This document shows, piece by piece, positions 10,601-18,423 of a DNA stretch of 64,000 bases. The DNA comes from PGYT01 sp963675055 (GTDB lineage: Bacteria > Bacteroidota > Ignavibacteria > Ignavibacteriales > Melioribacteraceae), in NCBI GenBank assembly GCA_963675055.2, contig CAXXJE010000001.1:248001-312000 (forward strand). Reading direction: 5' to 3'. The stretch's first letter is position 1. Each line of letters starts with the position of its first letter. Under the pieces are notes generated by a model. It did not search any database. It saw only the letters and a program-made list of their open reading frames with translations, and had not been told where the DNA came from. A program made the position numbers and the translations under genes.

Positions 10601-10817
10601 TCCAGATCGGCCGTGTTTCAAATGCTTCATGGATAGTTAATCTTTCAGCTTTTCCTCCCTTTGCCGGCATAACCCAGATATCGCCCTGGTATGAGAATGC
10701 AATCTTGGAACCATCATTATTTAAGGACGGATACCTGACGAATGGAGAATCATTCGCCATAAGCTGCAGCGATAGAATAATAAATAAAAGAATAGTTAGT
10801 CTTTTCATAATACGCAT
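7605..10817 (-). CDS. Tricorn-like S41 protease
   Basis: A 1070-residue secreted tricorn homologue. Signal peptide at residues 1-21; then two WD40/TolB-like propeller regions rich in SPDGRFIAF and WSPDSKWLAY repeats (about 25-650); a charged KDKKKDKKKD linker near 560; a PDZ domain (about 755-840, GVKVVRVVPNTPADKEQ); and the C-terminal S41 core. The catalytic region has ASHMG and the serine motif NQNSYSNAE at residues 970-977. Archaeal tricorn trims proteasome peptides, but here the signal peptide places the enzyme in the periplasm, where it would process oligopeptides. It is full length for the bacterial secreted form. Convergent with DPP IV. Confidence 0.92.
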   Translation of the reverse strand: MRIMKRLTILLFIILSLQLMANDSPFVRYPSLNNDGSKIAFSYQGDIWVMPAKGGKAERLTIHEAFETRPIWSRDGKQIAFQGERYGNNDIYVISSGGGKPERLTYHSASDVPFDFGSDGNILFTTSREFKQIEWDAEVQKVSAKGGTPSRALNTVGGAPALSPDGRFIAFIKGWGREVREDYRGSANFDIWIYDIKNNKYNKITDFKGHDMLPRWGSNNTLYYISASSGIYNIYKTQITAEGTAAGQSEPMTNYKGEGVRYFSVSADGGQIVFEKEMNIYLTDIKGGSPKKLDVEIAADYRFDPVEWKTYRGDVAGYSVSPNGKYTAMEIRGEIFITENDKEKSKTVNVTKHPYRDQQVQWLSDTTIVFSSDREGQFDLYMIKSGDPKQSNLFKSFKHEVVRLTDTDTEETWPVISPDYKKIAYEIGQGKLVVADIDTEGNFSNELTLLDGWDAPGNVSWSPDSKWLAYSLNDLYYNQEIYIHAADGSKDPVNVTMHPRSDYSPFWSKDGKKLAFISDRNNSDGDIWFVWLNKKDWEKTKQDWEEGDDEDNKDKKKDKKKDDSTGVEPIKIDFDNIYQRLVQVTRLPGNEVSPLISEDGETIYFVARNTTSKGTDLFSIKWDGTDIKMVSKGGANPSRLTFDDKYEYIYMTKRGKLARMKVKGEKTESLPIAAKMKINHPEEYKQIFEEAWRALNVGFYDPDFHGKDWNALHDKYKPWCLAASTTQDFSEIFNYMLGEVNASHMGLYRVDDPAETQNERVGYLGVELIPVDDGVKVVRVVPNTPADKEQSKLNNGDVITAVNDTEIDDEINFYSTLINTANEEVLLSVEDKNGNEREVVIRPSSSISNQLYDEWVESRKELVDKYSKGRIGYLHIIGMSMPSFEQFERELTARGYGKEGIVIDVRFNGGGWTTDYLMTILNYKQHAYTIPRGAADNLKKEKTKFRQYYPLGERLPFAAWTKPSIALCNQNSYSNAEIFSHAYKNLGIGTLVGMPTFGAVISTGGRTLIDGSLIRLPGRGWWVEADDKNMDFAPAVPDEILENAPDSKYKGNDEQLKRAVDVLLKQIDSK

Positions 10818-10930
10818 CCCTTTTATGTTTTGTAAGTTTGGAAAGTCCTTGATGAGATTCTTGATGGTGTAAAAATCATAACATTAGAATTAGTGAATAA
10901 TATTTAGACGCAGATTCATTTTAAAAGTTT

Positions 10931-10960
10931 TTGACAAATATAAGTAGCTTTGCATACAAA
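10931..10960 (+). promoter_or_regulatory. Candidate promoter of the alkaline-phosphatase-like gene
   Basis: TTGACA at 10931-10936 is followed after 18 nt by TACAAA (10955-10960), ahead of the ribosome site CGGAG and the ATG at 10985. The spacing and the perfect -35 hexamer support a housekeeping-type promoter. The first TTG could be taken for a start codon, but it is more simply the -35 box. Confidence 0.45.
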
Positions 10961-10984
10961 ATAATAAAAATTCGGAGAATAGTA

Positions 10985-12298
10985 ATGTATAGAGCCGTCG
11001 GGTTAATCAGCTTAGTACTTTTTATCGCATTCGCAGGCATCAGCTGTGTAAAGAAAGTTGAGGAAAATACAGCTCGCATTGGTAATGTTATTTTCATTCA
11101 TCCCGACGGAACCGGACTATCTGGCTGGCATACATTGAGGATATGGGACAAAGGTCCTGACGGAGAGTTAAACTGGGATAAACTGCCGAATATCGGTCTA
11201 TATAAATCACATACACGCAACTCTCTTGTGACATCCTCGAATGCCGGAGCAACAATGCATTCTTACGGTAAAAAAGTGCCTTATCATTCCTATGGTATGA
11301 ATGGAACCGAAGAACTTGTTGCACTATCGGGGGCTAAGAAAAGTATAATGATTGAAGCACGTGATGCAGGAATGGCTGTGGGAGTTATAAACTCCGGGAA
11401 TATAATTGAACCGGGATCAGGCGTCTTTCTTGCAAGTTCAACTGCCCGCAGCAAGTCCGAAGAGATAACCAGGAAGATAATTGAATCCGGAGCGGAGGTT
11501 ATTTTGTCTGGCGGAGAAGAATGGATGCTTCCGAAAGGTGTTGAAGGACGATTCGGAGAAGGGCTTCGAACTGATGGAATTAACCTGATCGATTACGCGA
11601 AACAGAATGGTTATACAGTTGTTTATGACAAAAATGAGCTTGAAAATGCGGCACCCAATGCGAATAAACTTCTCGGAGTATTTGCCGGGGATAATACGTT
11701 CAATTCGAAATCAGAAGAAGAATTGAGAGAACGTGGATTGGATGATTTTAATGCGGAGGCTCCTTCGGTAGCCGAAATGACGGATGCAGCTATTCAGGTA
11801 TTGTCAAAAGCGGGGAAACAATTCTTTCTTGTTGTTGAAGAGGAAGGTACGGATAATTTCGGAAATGCCAATAACGCCAGAGGATTTTTAAAAGCTTTAA
11901 AGAGAGCCGATGAGTCTATCGGAGTTGCACAAAAGTACATGAAGAAAAACCCGAATACACTTCTCGTTGTAGCTTCTGACAGTGAAGCAGGCGGACCCGA
12001 ACTCGTTTCGAAACCGCTCGACGAAATTCCTGAGGATGTTATAACTCCGAAAAGAGATGAAAATGGCGCACCGCTCGACGGGTCTGAGGGAACTTCGTCC
12101 AAACCATTTTATTCCGCTAAAGATCAGTTCGGTCAGAATCTGCCATTCGGAATAGTATGGTCAACCGGCGGTGATACATACGGTTCGGTTGTAGCGCGTG
12201 CAGATGGACTTAACAGCGGATTGATAAGGGGAACAATAGATAATACAGATATTTACAGGGTTATGTACGCAACATTATTCGGAAAAATCCTTGAGTAG
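10985..12298 (+). CDS. Alkaline phosphatase family lipoprotein
   Basis: A 437-residue alkaline-phosphatase-superfamily protein. I chose ATG 10985 (MYRAVGLIS) because CGGAG lies 10 nt upstream and because it begins a lipoprotein signal ending in a GISC lipobox; the longer TTG-started frame overlaps a promoter. Metal-site motifs are present: IHPDGTG near the N-terminus, VTSSNAGATMHSYG for the nucleophile region, and VVEEEGTDNFGN. In classic enzymes the nucleophile motif is DSA; here it reads SSN, so the aspartate next to the serine is replaced. It should hydrolyse phosphomonoesters at the outer face of the inner membrane or in the periplasm, although activity could be altered. Confidence 0.85.
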   Translation: MYRAVGLISLVLFIAFAGISCVKKVEENTARIGNVIFIHPDGTGLSGWHTLRIWDKGPDGELNWDKLPNIGLYKSHTRNSLVTSSNAGATMHSYGKKVPYHSYGMNGTEELVALSGAKKSIMIEARDAGMAVGVINSGNIIEPGSGVFLASSTARSKSEEITRKIIESGAEVILSGGEEWMLPKGVEGRFGEGLRTDGINLIDYAKQNGYTVVYDKNELENAAPNANKLLGVFAGDNTFNSKSEEELRERGLDDFNAEAPSVAEMTDAAIQVLSKAGKQFFLVVEEEGTDNFGNANNARGFLKALKRADESIGVAQKYMKKNPNTLLVVASDSEAGGPELVSKPLDEIPEDVITPKRDENGAPLDGSEGTSSKPFYSAKDQFGQNLPFGIVWSTGGDTYGSVVARADGLNSGLIRGTIDNTDIYRVMYATLFGKILE

Positions 12299-12364
12299 AA
12301 TTGTTACTCCCGTCAGGAATCCGGCTGGAGTATTTCAACATGCAGATTAAAATTATCCTTTACA

Positions 12365-12880
12365 TCAGTTAACTTTTATATAGTCCTCAATGAACTGATC
12401 AACAAGACTATTCAACGCAATTTTAATTTCCAGATTAAGATCGGCAAGTTCGGCATGTCCAAGTTCATCCCGTTCCCAGACAATGCCTGAATAATGAGGC
12501 TGTTTATTCCGCTCCATCCTGACATCCTGCACGAACCTCAGAATCACTGAGTATACATAACTGTCTTCCTGTTTCTTCTGATCGACTTTAATCTGTGCTT
12601 CAAGATTCGGCTGACCTTCAAGTTTTCGTGCATCACTAAATGACATTGTTTTTACATGAAGAGTTTTTAAAGCTTTCTGCAGAAATTTTTCAATATCCTG
12701 TTCGGTAAGCGTGGAATCCTTATGGTATCCTTCAATATCCCACACATAAATTCCAAAGGATTTGATGCCCTTTATAGCTTTCAACTGGAATAGTTCATAT
12801 TCATCAACAGTCTGAGCATTGTTTATATTGTTAAATAAGATAATTGTTATTAAAAAAAATAATGTGAATCCTTTCTGCAT
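12365..12880 (-). CDS. Hypothetical secreted protein
   Basis: A 171-residue protein with a clear Sec signal (QKGFTLFFLITIILFNNINNAQ, cleavage after about residue 22). The mature part alternates helices and strands (IKSFGIYVWDIEGYHKD, YVYSVILRFVQDVRMERN) and looks like a small alpha/beta periplasmic domain; I do not recognise a family. A strong AGGAG lies 7-8 nt before the ATG. It is 34 bp downstream of the PIG-L deacetylase gene on the same strand, so the two may be co-transcribed. Confidence 0.65.
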   Translation of the reverse strand: MQKGFTLFFLITIILFNNINNAQTVDEYELFQLKAIKGIKSFGIYVWDIEGYHKDSTLTEQDIEKFLQKALKTLHVKTMSFSDARKLEGQPNLEAQIKVDQKKQEDSYVYSVILRFVQDVRMERNKQPHYSGIVWERDELGHAELADLNLEIKIALNSLVDQFIEDYIKVN

Positions 12881-12914
12881 TCAAAATCTCCTTTTCAAAA
12901 TTGTAAGGCGCAAA

Positions 12915-13628
12915 TTATTCCGACGGAAGTTCAGCAAACAAGTCAGAAACCGGAGTATTAAAATTCTCCTGGTAAAACTCAAAACTATATGGTTTTGTAA
13001 CCACGTTTTTAATTCCGACTCGATTAATTACATCCTGATATGTTTTGTAGCAATCAAGCGCTTGTAGTCCGGCATCAATATCGCGCTGTTCGACGCTAAC
13101 AACACAATCAATTTCGTCTTCCGTAGAATGATTTAGTTTAATCGACTTAATCAACTTAACGCTTTTTGCATCAACAGTAGTAAACGCCAGACGTCTGAGG
13201 AACCATTTCTTTTGTTTCATTTCTTCAAACACACGTTTAACAACCGCATGTGTTACAAGATGATCTTGAAAACCGCTTACTCCATGTACCGGGTAAGTAA
13301 CTACAACGTAAGGTTCGATTTTCAATATCTCTTCTCTTACAACGTTTTCGATTTCCAGAGGATTCATTTCCTTTAATTTGCTGTCCGGCAGATCCAAAAT
13401 ATTAACTCCGGTCAATCCAAGTACCTCTGCGACATTTTTTACCTCTTTATAACGCACCGAACCCATCTTCTTGACAGAGTAATTATATTTATGACGTTCT
13501 TTTGTTGCCCCTCCCCTTGTTAATGTTAATAGGTGCACCTCATGCCCTTCCCTTACCATTTTATGCATTACAGGCGCGGGACCGAATGACTCATCATCGG
13601 GATGAGGATAAACAAATAGAACTTTCAT
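12915..13628 (-). CDS. PIG-L family deacetylase
   Basis: A 237-residue zinc-dependent N-acetylglucosaminide deacetylase-type protein (LmbE/BshB superfamily). The signature PHPDDE is at residues 8-13 and the third ligand pair is in the HLVTH segment; metal ligands would be His9, Asp12 and a later histidine. I start at the second ATG (MKVLFVYPHPDDE) because GGAAAA lies 8 nt upstream and the family starts here; a start 12 nt earlier is also possible. Candidate roles are BshB in bacillithiol synthesis or another GlcNAc deacetylation; no bshA or bshC is nearby, so I do not name it. Confidence 0.88.
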   Translation of the reverse strand: MKVLFVYPHPDDESFGPAPVMHKMVREGHEVHLLTLTRGGATKERHKYNYSVKKMGSVRYKEVKNVAEVLGLTGVNILDLPDSKLKEMNPLEIENVVREEILKIEPYVVVTYPVHGVSGFQDHLVTHAVVKRVFEEMKQKKWFLRRLAFTTVDAKSVKLIKSIKLNHSTEDEIDCVVSVEQRDIDAGLQALDCYKTYQDVINRVGIKNVVTKPYSFEFYQENFNTPVSDLFAELPSE

Positions 13629-13788
13629 GTGTTTTTCCAATCGATTAATTAAAAATGCAAATATAGTCAGTACGAAAGAGTATTACGAATTTTTCTTGCT
13701 TATCACATTTTACTGTTTAATCTGAAATATTATTTAATTAGAGCTATATTTTGAATTACATATGTTAAAATAAATTAAAGGAAATCCC

Positions 13789-14979
13789 ATGCAGGTTAAG
13801 ATTAGCAGACAGGATCTTGAGAAATGGGCGGATTTTCTGCTTGACTACTCACTTAACGGAATTACCAAAAATGATATAGTGATGATAAAGGGGGAGAAAA
13901 TCTGCTGGCCGTTAATATCAATTCTACAGGATAAAATCTTTCAAGCCGGTGGAATTGCGGATATAAACCTCGTTCCGCCTGATAACGACAGAGGTAAGCT
14001 TTGGGGTACTTCCATATCAAAATTCGGAAGTGTTGAACAGATAGAACGTGTACCTGACTGGCAAACCGCACGGTACAAAGCCATGACAAAATATATAGAA
14101 ATTCTCGGCGCTGAAGATCCGGAATTATTCAAAGGAGCTAAGGAAGATCTGGCACAGGCTGTAATGCGGGTTGATGAGCCTCTAAAAAACATCCGTCTCG
14201 CCAAGCCATGGGTACTTACTTTATTTCCCACTCAGGGGTTTGCCGATCTTGAGGGAATGACCCTTGAAGAATATACAAAGGTTATCGTCGATGCTTCAAC
14301 AGTTGATCCCAGATTTCTTGAGGAGGTTGAGCAGGACATTTACGAACTCATGAATAAAAGTTCACGGATTCGAATTGAAACACAATCACCTGAAACCGGG
14401 AACATGCTTAATCTTACAATGAATATTGCTGACAGGAATATTATCAAGTGTACCGGCAAACGCAACTTCCCCGACGGAGAAGTCTTTACAAGTCCTGATG
14501 CAAATACTGTTGAAGGCGAAATATTCGTTGATCTGCCTGTCTTCCAGGGAGGTACATCAATACAGGGTATTTATCTGAAATTTGAGAACGGAAAAATAGT
14601 TGATTACAGCGCCCAGAAGGGACACGAAACACTGCAAAAAATAATTGAGACAGATGAAGGTTCTCACAGGCTTGGCGAAGTTGCTTTGGGTATGAATAAC
14701 GGTATAGCTGAAGTGCTGAAACATCCGTTGTTCGTTGAGAAAGTTGGAGGAACATTACATATCGCTATCGGCGCCAGCTACCCGGAATGCTTTGCGGATG
14801 ATCCGAATGATAAAGATGGTAAAAAAATAACAAATGAATATTTTGAGAAAGGTGTACTAAATAAATCCGCGCAGCATGTTGATATTGTTACCGATTTCCG
14901 GGAAGGCGGATCGGGAAGAGCCGTTTATCTGGATGATGTTAAATTGGAAATAAAAAATAATATTTGGATTGTAGCCTAA
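13789..14979 (+). CDS. M29 family aminopeptidase
   Basis: A 396-residue cytosolic metallo-aminopeptidase of the thermophilic AmpS/PepS type. The C-terminal metal site follows the family order: glutamates in FPDGEVFTSP and SHRLGEVALG, histidine and tyrosine in LHIAIGASYPE, and the H..D pair in QHVDIVTD. The family removes N-terminal residues from short peptides using two divalent metals, and the length is normal. A GGAAA ribosome site precedes the ATG. Together with the secreted DPP IV and the tricorn-like protease it suggests uptake and full degradation of peptides. Confidence 0.92.
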   Translation: MQVKISRQDLEKWADFLLDYSLNGITKNDIVMIKGEKICWPLISILQDKIFQAGGIADINLVPPDNDRGKLWGTSISKFGSVEQIERVPDWQTARYKAMTKYIEILGAEDPELFKGAKEDLAQAVMRVDEPLKNIRLAKPWVLTLFPTQGFADLEGMTLEEYTKVIVDASTVDPRFLEEVEQDIYELMNKSSRIRIETQSPETGNMLNLTMNIADRNIIKCTGKRNFPDGEVFTSPDANTVEGEIFVDLPVFQGGTSIQGIYLKFENGKIVDYSAQKGHETLQKIIETDEGSHRLGEVALGMNNGIAEVLKHPLFVEKVGGTLHIAIGASYPECFADDPNDKDGKKITNEYFEKGVLNKSAQHVDIVTDFREGGSGRAVYLDDVKLEIKNNIWIVA

Positions 14980-14984
14980 TTACT

Positions 14985-15011
14985 AACCGGATTCCTCATA
15001 GGAATCCGGTT
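14985..15011. terminator. Bidirectional hairpin terminator
   Basis: Perfect 11-bp stem AACCGGATTCC (14985-14995) with GGAATCCGGTT (15001-15011) and a 5-nt loop, between the aminopeptidase stop and the convergent 75-residue gene. AT-rich sequence flanks both sides. Confidence 0.7.
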
Positions 15012-15020
15012 AATATCAAC

Positions 15021-15248
15021 TTACTCAGGTAACCCGTTATCCTGCTCTTCCATTTTCTTTTTCGCACGCTGCTCAGTAATAACTTCCATAGCGGCTTTTT
15101 TATCCTTCGTGTAAAGTTCGGCAGTGGCTCCATATACGGTTGTTGCATTGCCGCTTCTGAATCCTTTCTTAATTGCATACACAATACCCCCGGCAAGTCC
15201 TGCCAGTACGGCATAAACAATTATATCAGCGAGAACTGAATCACTCAT
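15021..15248 (-). CDS. Small single-span membrane protein
   Basis: A 75-residue protein with one glycine/alanine-rich transmembrane helix (residues 7-25, ADIIVYAVLAGLAGGIVYA) and a charged cytosolic tail (KDKKAAMEVITEQRAKKKMEEQ). Its start codon overlaps the end of the upstream lipoprotein gene in the sequence ATGAGTGA (8 nt), so translational coupling is likely. No family recognised. Confidence 0.6.
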   Translation of the reverse strand: MSDSVLADIIVYAVLAGLAGGIVYAIKKGFRSGNATTVYGATAELYTKDKKAAMEVITEQRAKKKMEEQDNGLPE

Positions 15249-15618
15249 TATTCGATCCGGATTTTGAGGCCTTCCAATTTCCCGTCATACCTGCCGCACT
15301 CCAATTGCCTGAGCCTTTTTCAAAATCGATCTTGCCTGTAAGCTCGCCAACCTGTTGTCCGCGCGCTTCAATTAATCCGGTCAAATCACCTTCTTCGGAA
15401 ACTTTACCTTTATACATTACATCGTAATCATAACCGTTTACATTTACTACCGAAGTGCCTTTTAAATTATTATCATCATCAATATTGAAAACCGTTGTGC
15501 CGCTGTAATCACCTTCGAGAACCATTTCCCACTCACCCTGAAATGAGTTGCTTTCAAAAAGTGCACATGAAAGTAACAGAACTGTAAAGGTAAATGAAAC
15601 CACAAGCATTCTTCTCAT
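15241..15618 (-). CDS. Small hypothetical lipoprotein
   Basis: A 125-residue protein with a lipoprotein signal (VVSFTFTVLLLSCALF, lipobox cysteine at residue 18) and a mature domain of repeated beta strands: FQGEWEMVLEGDYSGTTVF, YKGKVSEEGDLTGLIEARG and ATGMTGNW-like turns. The pattern suggests a small barrel or lipocalin-like fold that may bind a hydrophobic ligand. Overlaps the downstream membrane protein gene by 8 nt; the two probably form one operon and may act together at the envelope. Function unknown. Confidence 0.65.
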   Translation of the reverse strand: MRRMLVVSFTFTVLLLSCALFESNSFQGEWEMVLEGDYSGTTVFNIDDDNNLKGTSVVNVNGYDYDVMYKGKVSEEGDLTGLIEARGQQVGELTGKIDFEKGSGNWSAAGMTGNWKASKSGSNNE

Positions 15619-15761
15619 AATTATCTCCTGTTTTTTATAACCGATTAAGGGGTTCCCGTTCCCAGTATTTCCGGTGGTTTTTAAGGAAATTATTTAGATT
15701 GTTGGTAAACATACAAACATCTACATGAAGTTTAAATAAAATAATCAACAGAGGTATAAAA

Positions 15762-16745
15762 ATGAAAACCGTACTTTTGACATTCTCATTTATACTCTTC
15801 ACTTTCTCATGTCCAACTGCTCAGGTTTATACCAGCAGTAATCCTCTGGCACATACATTTTCTATTGTCGCGAGAGATGCCGAGACAGATGAAATGGGAG
15901 TTGCCGTTCAATCTCACTGGTATTCAGTAGGCACAATTGTAAGCTGGGGCGAAGCTGGCGTTGGAGTAATAGCGACACAGTCATTTGTTAATCCGGCATT
16001 CGGGCCGGACGGATTGAAATTATTAAAGTCAGGAATGAGCGCCGACGAAGTTCTGGACAAAATGATAAGTGAAGATGAAGGGAGGGATTATAGGCAGCTT
16101 GCTATTCTCGACGCAAACGGAATTGTTGCTGCTTACACCGGTAAAAGTTGTATTGCCGATGCAGGACACATAGTAGGCAAGGATTTTTCGGTGCAGGCAA
16201 ATATGATGTTGAATGAAGAAGTCTGGCCGGCCATGGCAAAATCCTTTAAGAATTCGTCGGGACCATTGGCAGAACGATTAGTTGCCGCTCTTGAAGCAGC
16301 GCAGTCGGCCGGCGGCGATATTCGAGGAAAACAATCCGCAGCCGTTCTTGTTGTCCGTCCGGAATCAACCGGGAAAGTTTGGGAAGAAAGGACTGTAGAT
16401 ATCCGCGTTGATGACAGTCTGGAGCCGATTAAAGAATTAAAACGAATATTAAAAGTACATCGGGCATATGAACACATGAACGCCGGCGACCTTGCGATGG
16501 AACATGGCGATATGGAAGAAGCACTTAAGCAATACTCAACTGCAGAAGAAATGTTTCCCGGCAATCTCGAAATGAAATACTGGCATGCCGTTACTTTAGC
16601 CAACAACGGCAGGGTTGAAGAAGCAATCCCAATGTTCACGGAAATATTTGCGGAGGATCCGAACTGGAAACTGCTAACTAGAAGACTTCCCGCGGCAGGA
16701 TTATTAATTATTAACGGGGAATCATTAATGCGGATACTCGAATAG
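15762..16745 (+). CDS. DUF1028 protein with C-terminal TPR-like region, exported
   Basis: A 327-residue protein. A Sec signal (residues 1-20, SFILFTFSCPTAQ) is followed by a DUF1028 domain (about 27-225), recognised from HTFSIVARDAETDEMGVAV, GEAGVGVIATQSFVNPAFG and the strand DANGIVAAYTGKSC. DUF1028 proteins have an Ntn-hydrolase-like fold but no established reaction. Residues 245-310 form helical pairs (AMEHGDMEEALKQYSTAEEM, AVTLANNGRVEEAIPMF) typical of tetratricopeptide repeats, so it may bind a partner. Monocistronic and convergent on a duplicated jelly-roll protein gene. Confidence 0.85.
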   Translation: MKTVLLTFSFILFTFSCPTAQVYTSSNPLAHTFSIVARDAETDEMGVAVQSHWYSVGTIVSWGEAGVGVIATQSFVNPAFGPDGLKLLKSGMSADEVLDKMISEDEGRDYRQLAILDANGIVAAYTGKSCIADAGHIVGKDFSVQANMMLNEEVWPAMAKSFKNSSGPLAERLVAALEAAQSAGGDIRGKQSAAVLVVRPESTGKVWEERTVDIRVDDSLEPIKELKRILKVHRAYEHMNAGDLAMEHGDMEEALKQYSTAEEMFPGNLEMKYWHAVTLANNGRVEEAIPMFTEIFAEDPNWKLLTRRLPAAGLLIINGESLMRILE

Positions 16746-16754
16746 AGCATTAGA

Positions 16755-16817
16755 GACAAATCCCCAGGCACCGTCCCGGTAGTATTAACCACCGGAAACA
16801 GGCACTAAGGATTTGTC
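16755..16817. repeat. 63-nt nested palindrome between convergent genes
   Basis: Outer arms GACAAATCC (16755-16763) and GGATTTGTC (16809-16817) are perfect complements. Inside them sit CCAGGCACC, CCGGT, ACCACCGG and CAGGCAC segments that can nest within the arms. It could serve as a bidirectional terminator or as a short mobile hairpin repeat of the REP/MITE kind; no second full copy is visible here. Confidence 0.5.
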
Positions 16818-16825
16818 ATCCAATA

Positions 16826-17875
16826 CTAGTCAAAAAAGAGTCTGAGAAAATCTTTCCAAGTATTATTGTGCTTTCGTTTGTAACGGAGATAAGTATCCCG
16901 TGTAATAATTCCAATCGGACCTTCCCATATACCGCCATACAATCGACCGTCATAAACCCGGACAGCCAGAAGGTTATCTTCTCCGAAATGGATAAGATCT
17001 TTCGGAATATAGTAAGCTCTTACTTCCTGGTAATCATTGTTATTGAGTTCTATGTCATCAGGGTCATCTCTCATCCAGCCGGTGGCGCCTATTTTCTCTC
17101 CGTTAAAGAACGTTTCATCCATATCATCTATTTTACCCAGGAACAGAATGAGGTTTTCGTCCTGCAAATTCCGCGGGACTCTTATATTCTTTCTATACCA
17201 GCCGAAACCATCGTAATTCTTGTACCCGAAATAATCCCATGGAGACGGAACAGGAACCTTATCCCAGTCTGAATCATCATAAGATTCATCTCTCCAGATT
17301 TCTTTATCACCTGTCTGAAACTTCCAAAGACCTGATATTTCCAGATCCAAACGAAGCGGTAATTCCACAGAATAAATTCCCGGTTTACCCTTAACTATGC
17401 CTCCGGGGCCGCTTAAATCAAAAACTCTTACAGCAATAACATTTTCGGAATCAAAGTTGATAAACTCTTTCGGAATTATGTATTGTCTTTCTGCGGAATA
17501 CTGGCTGGAATAGTTAGGTGGAAACGTACCGGAATAACCTATTATTTGTCCGTTGATATAAGTTTCATCAACATCATCAATTGCACCAAGAACAGCATAG
17601 AGTGTTTCATCCGCATTCCTGCTGTCAATACTAAAATGTATTCGGTACCAGGCATAGCCATCATAACCCGGATAACCTTCATCTTCCCAAGTTGAGGGGA
17701 CAAAAATATCATCCCAACTGGAGTCATCGAAATCTTTTTCCGCATAACGTGGATTATCCCCGATTTCGAATTTATAGTATCCCCTTAAGTCTACGACCCG
17801 TTCTTTTAATTTTATTTCGGCATTTATACCGGAAGAAATTAAAAGAGTCAGTATTAAATAAGTATATCGTTTCAT
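16826..17875 (-). CDS. Secreted protein of two tandem GH2-type jelly-roll domains
   Basis: A 349-residue exported protein (signal residues 1-19) made almost entirely of an internally duplicated module. Copy 1 (about 28-170) and copy 2 (about 177-325) share WKF/YKFEIGD, the W of FDDSSWDDIFVPSTW / YDDSDWDKVPVPSPW, the YDGYAWYR / YDGFGWYR turn, IDDVDETYING / IDDMDETFFNG, and N..AVRV. This is the sugar-binding jelly-roll seen at the N-terminus of family-2 glycosidases. No TIM-barrel or catalytic acid pair is present, so it is a carbohydrate-binding or scaffold protein rather than an enzyme. Confidence 0.75.
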   Translation of the reverse strand: MKRYTYLILTLLISSGINAEIKLKERVVDLRGYYKFEIGDNPRYAEKDFDDSSWDDIFVPSTWEDEGYPGYDGYAWYRIHFSIDSRNADETLYAVLGAIDDVDETYINGQIIGYSGTFPPNYSSQYSAERQYIIPKEFINFDSENVIAVRVFDLSGPGGIVKGKPGIYSVELPLRLDLEISGLWKFQTGDKEIWRDESYDDSDWDKVPVPSPWDYFGYKNYDGFGWYRKNIRVPRNLQDENLILFLGKIDDMDETFFNGEKIGATGWMRDDPDDIELNNNDYQEVRAYYIPKDLIHFGEDNLLAVRVYDGRLYGGIWEGPIGIITRDTYLRYKRKHNNTWKDFLRLFFD

Positions 17876-17911
17876 AGTGATACCATTATTGTTAAAATAT
17901 TTTCCCCGAGA

Positions 17912-18313
17912 TCAGTGCTCGGCAATTCTAAGTTGATTTCCGTTCAGTGCTTGTGAAAGCACACGGAACATTTTTTCTTCATCGTGATACTGATCCTTCA
18001 CGTTAAGAACAAGGTCAGCATCATTCCTGGTGAAGAATTCATATGCGAGTCCGGAAAGTTTTTGATTTTTTTTGCTGTTGCCGGTAATATGTAGTTTAGC
18101 AAGCTCATTCAGCACATTATCGGTAATCAAAACTTTTCTCCCTGAAGTCCCGCAAAGAACAATTTGAAATATCATTCTTTCAACAACTCCGTCATTATGA
18201 CTTTTAAGAGCAAACAGAATAACTTTCTCAAATTTCTCGATTTCTGTCTGGCTGTACTGCTGCGGCAGAACAGAAGAAGCGATAAACACAAATAACAAGA
18301 ACAACTTTTTCAT
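17912..18313 (-). CDS. Hypothetical secreted helical protein
   Basis: A 133-residue protein with a signal peptide (KKLFLLFVFIASSVLPQ) and a mostly helical mature domain resembling short HEAT-like pairs (ILFALKSHNDGVVERMIFQI, NVLNELAKLHITGN). No family recognised. It lies 110 bp downstream of the OmpR-type regulator on the same strand, and GTGACA-type repeats sit in the gap, so it may be a target of that two-component system. Confidence 0.6.
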   Translation of the reverse strand: MKKLFLLFVFIASSVLPQQYSQTEIEKFEKVILFALKSHNDGVVERMIFQIVLCGTSGRKVLITDNVLNELAKLHITGNSKKNQKLSGLAYEFFTRNDADLVLNVKDQYHDEEKMFRVLSQALNGNQLRIAEH

Positions 18314-18423
18314 TTTTTATCCCCTGATTTTTAATTTCCGGGATAAAAATGATAAATAAAATCTTACCCGTGGTCATAACCAAATAACAAGCTGCCACAT
18401 GATGTCACAGAACTTAAAAACTG

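Noticed and set aside
10931..10984. TTG start giving an 18-residue longer phosphatase
   Set aside because: The TTG belongs to a TTGACA promoter box, and the longer start would bury the lipoprotein signal.
12299..12364. ACTCC...GGAGT weak hairpin after the phosphatase gene
   Set aside because: Only 5 bp of pairing and no U run; too weak to call a terminator.
16133..16792. 219-codon minus-strand frame
   Set aside because: Opposite the DUF1028 gene; serine- and arginine-rich low-complexity product with no motif.
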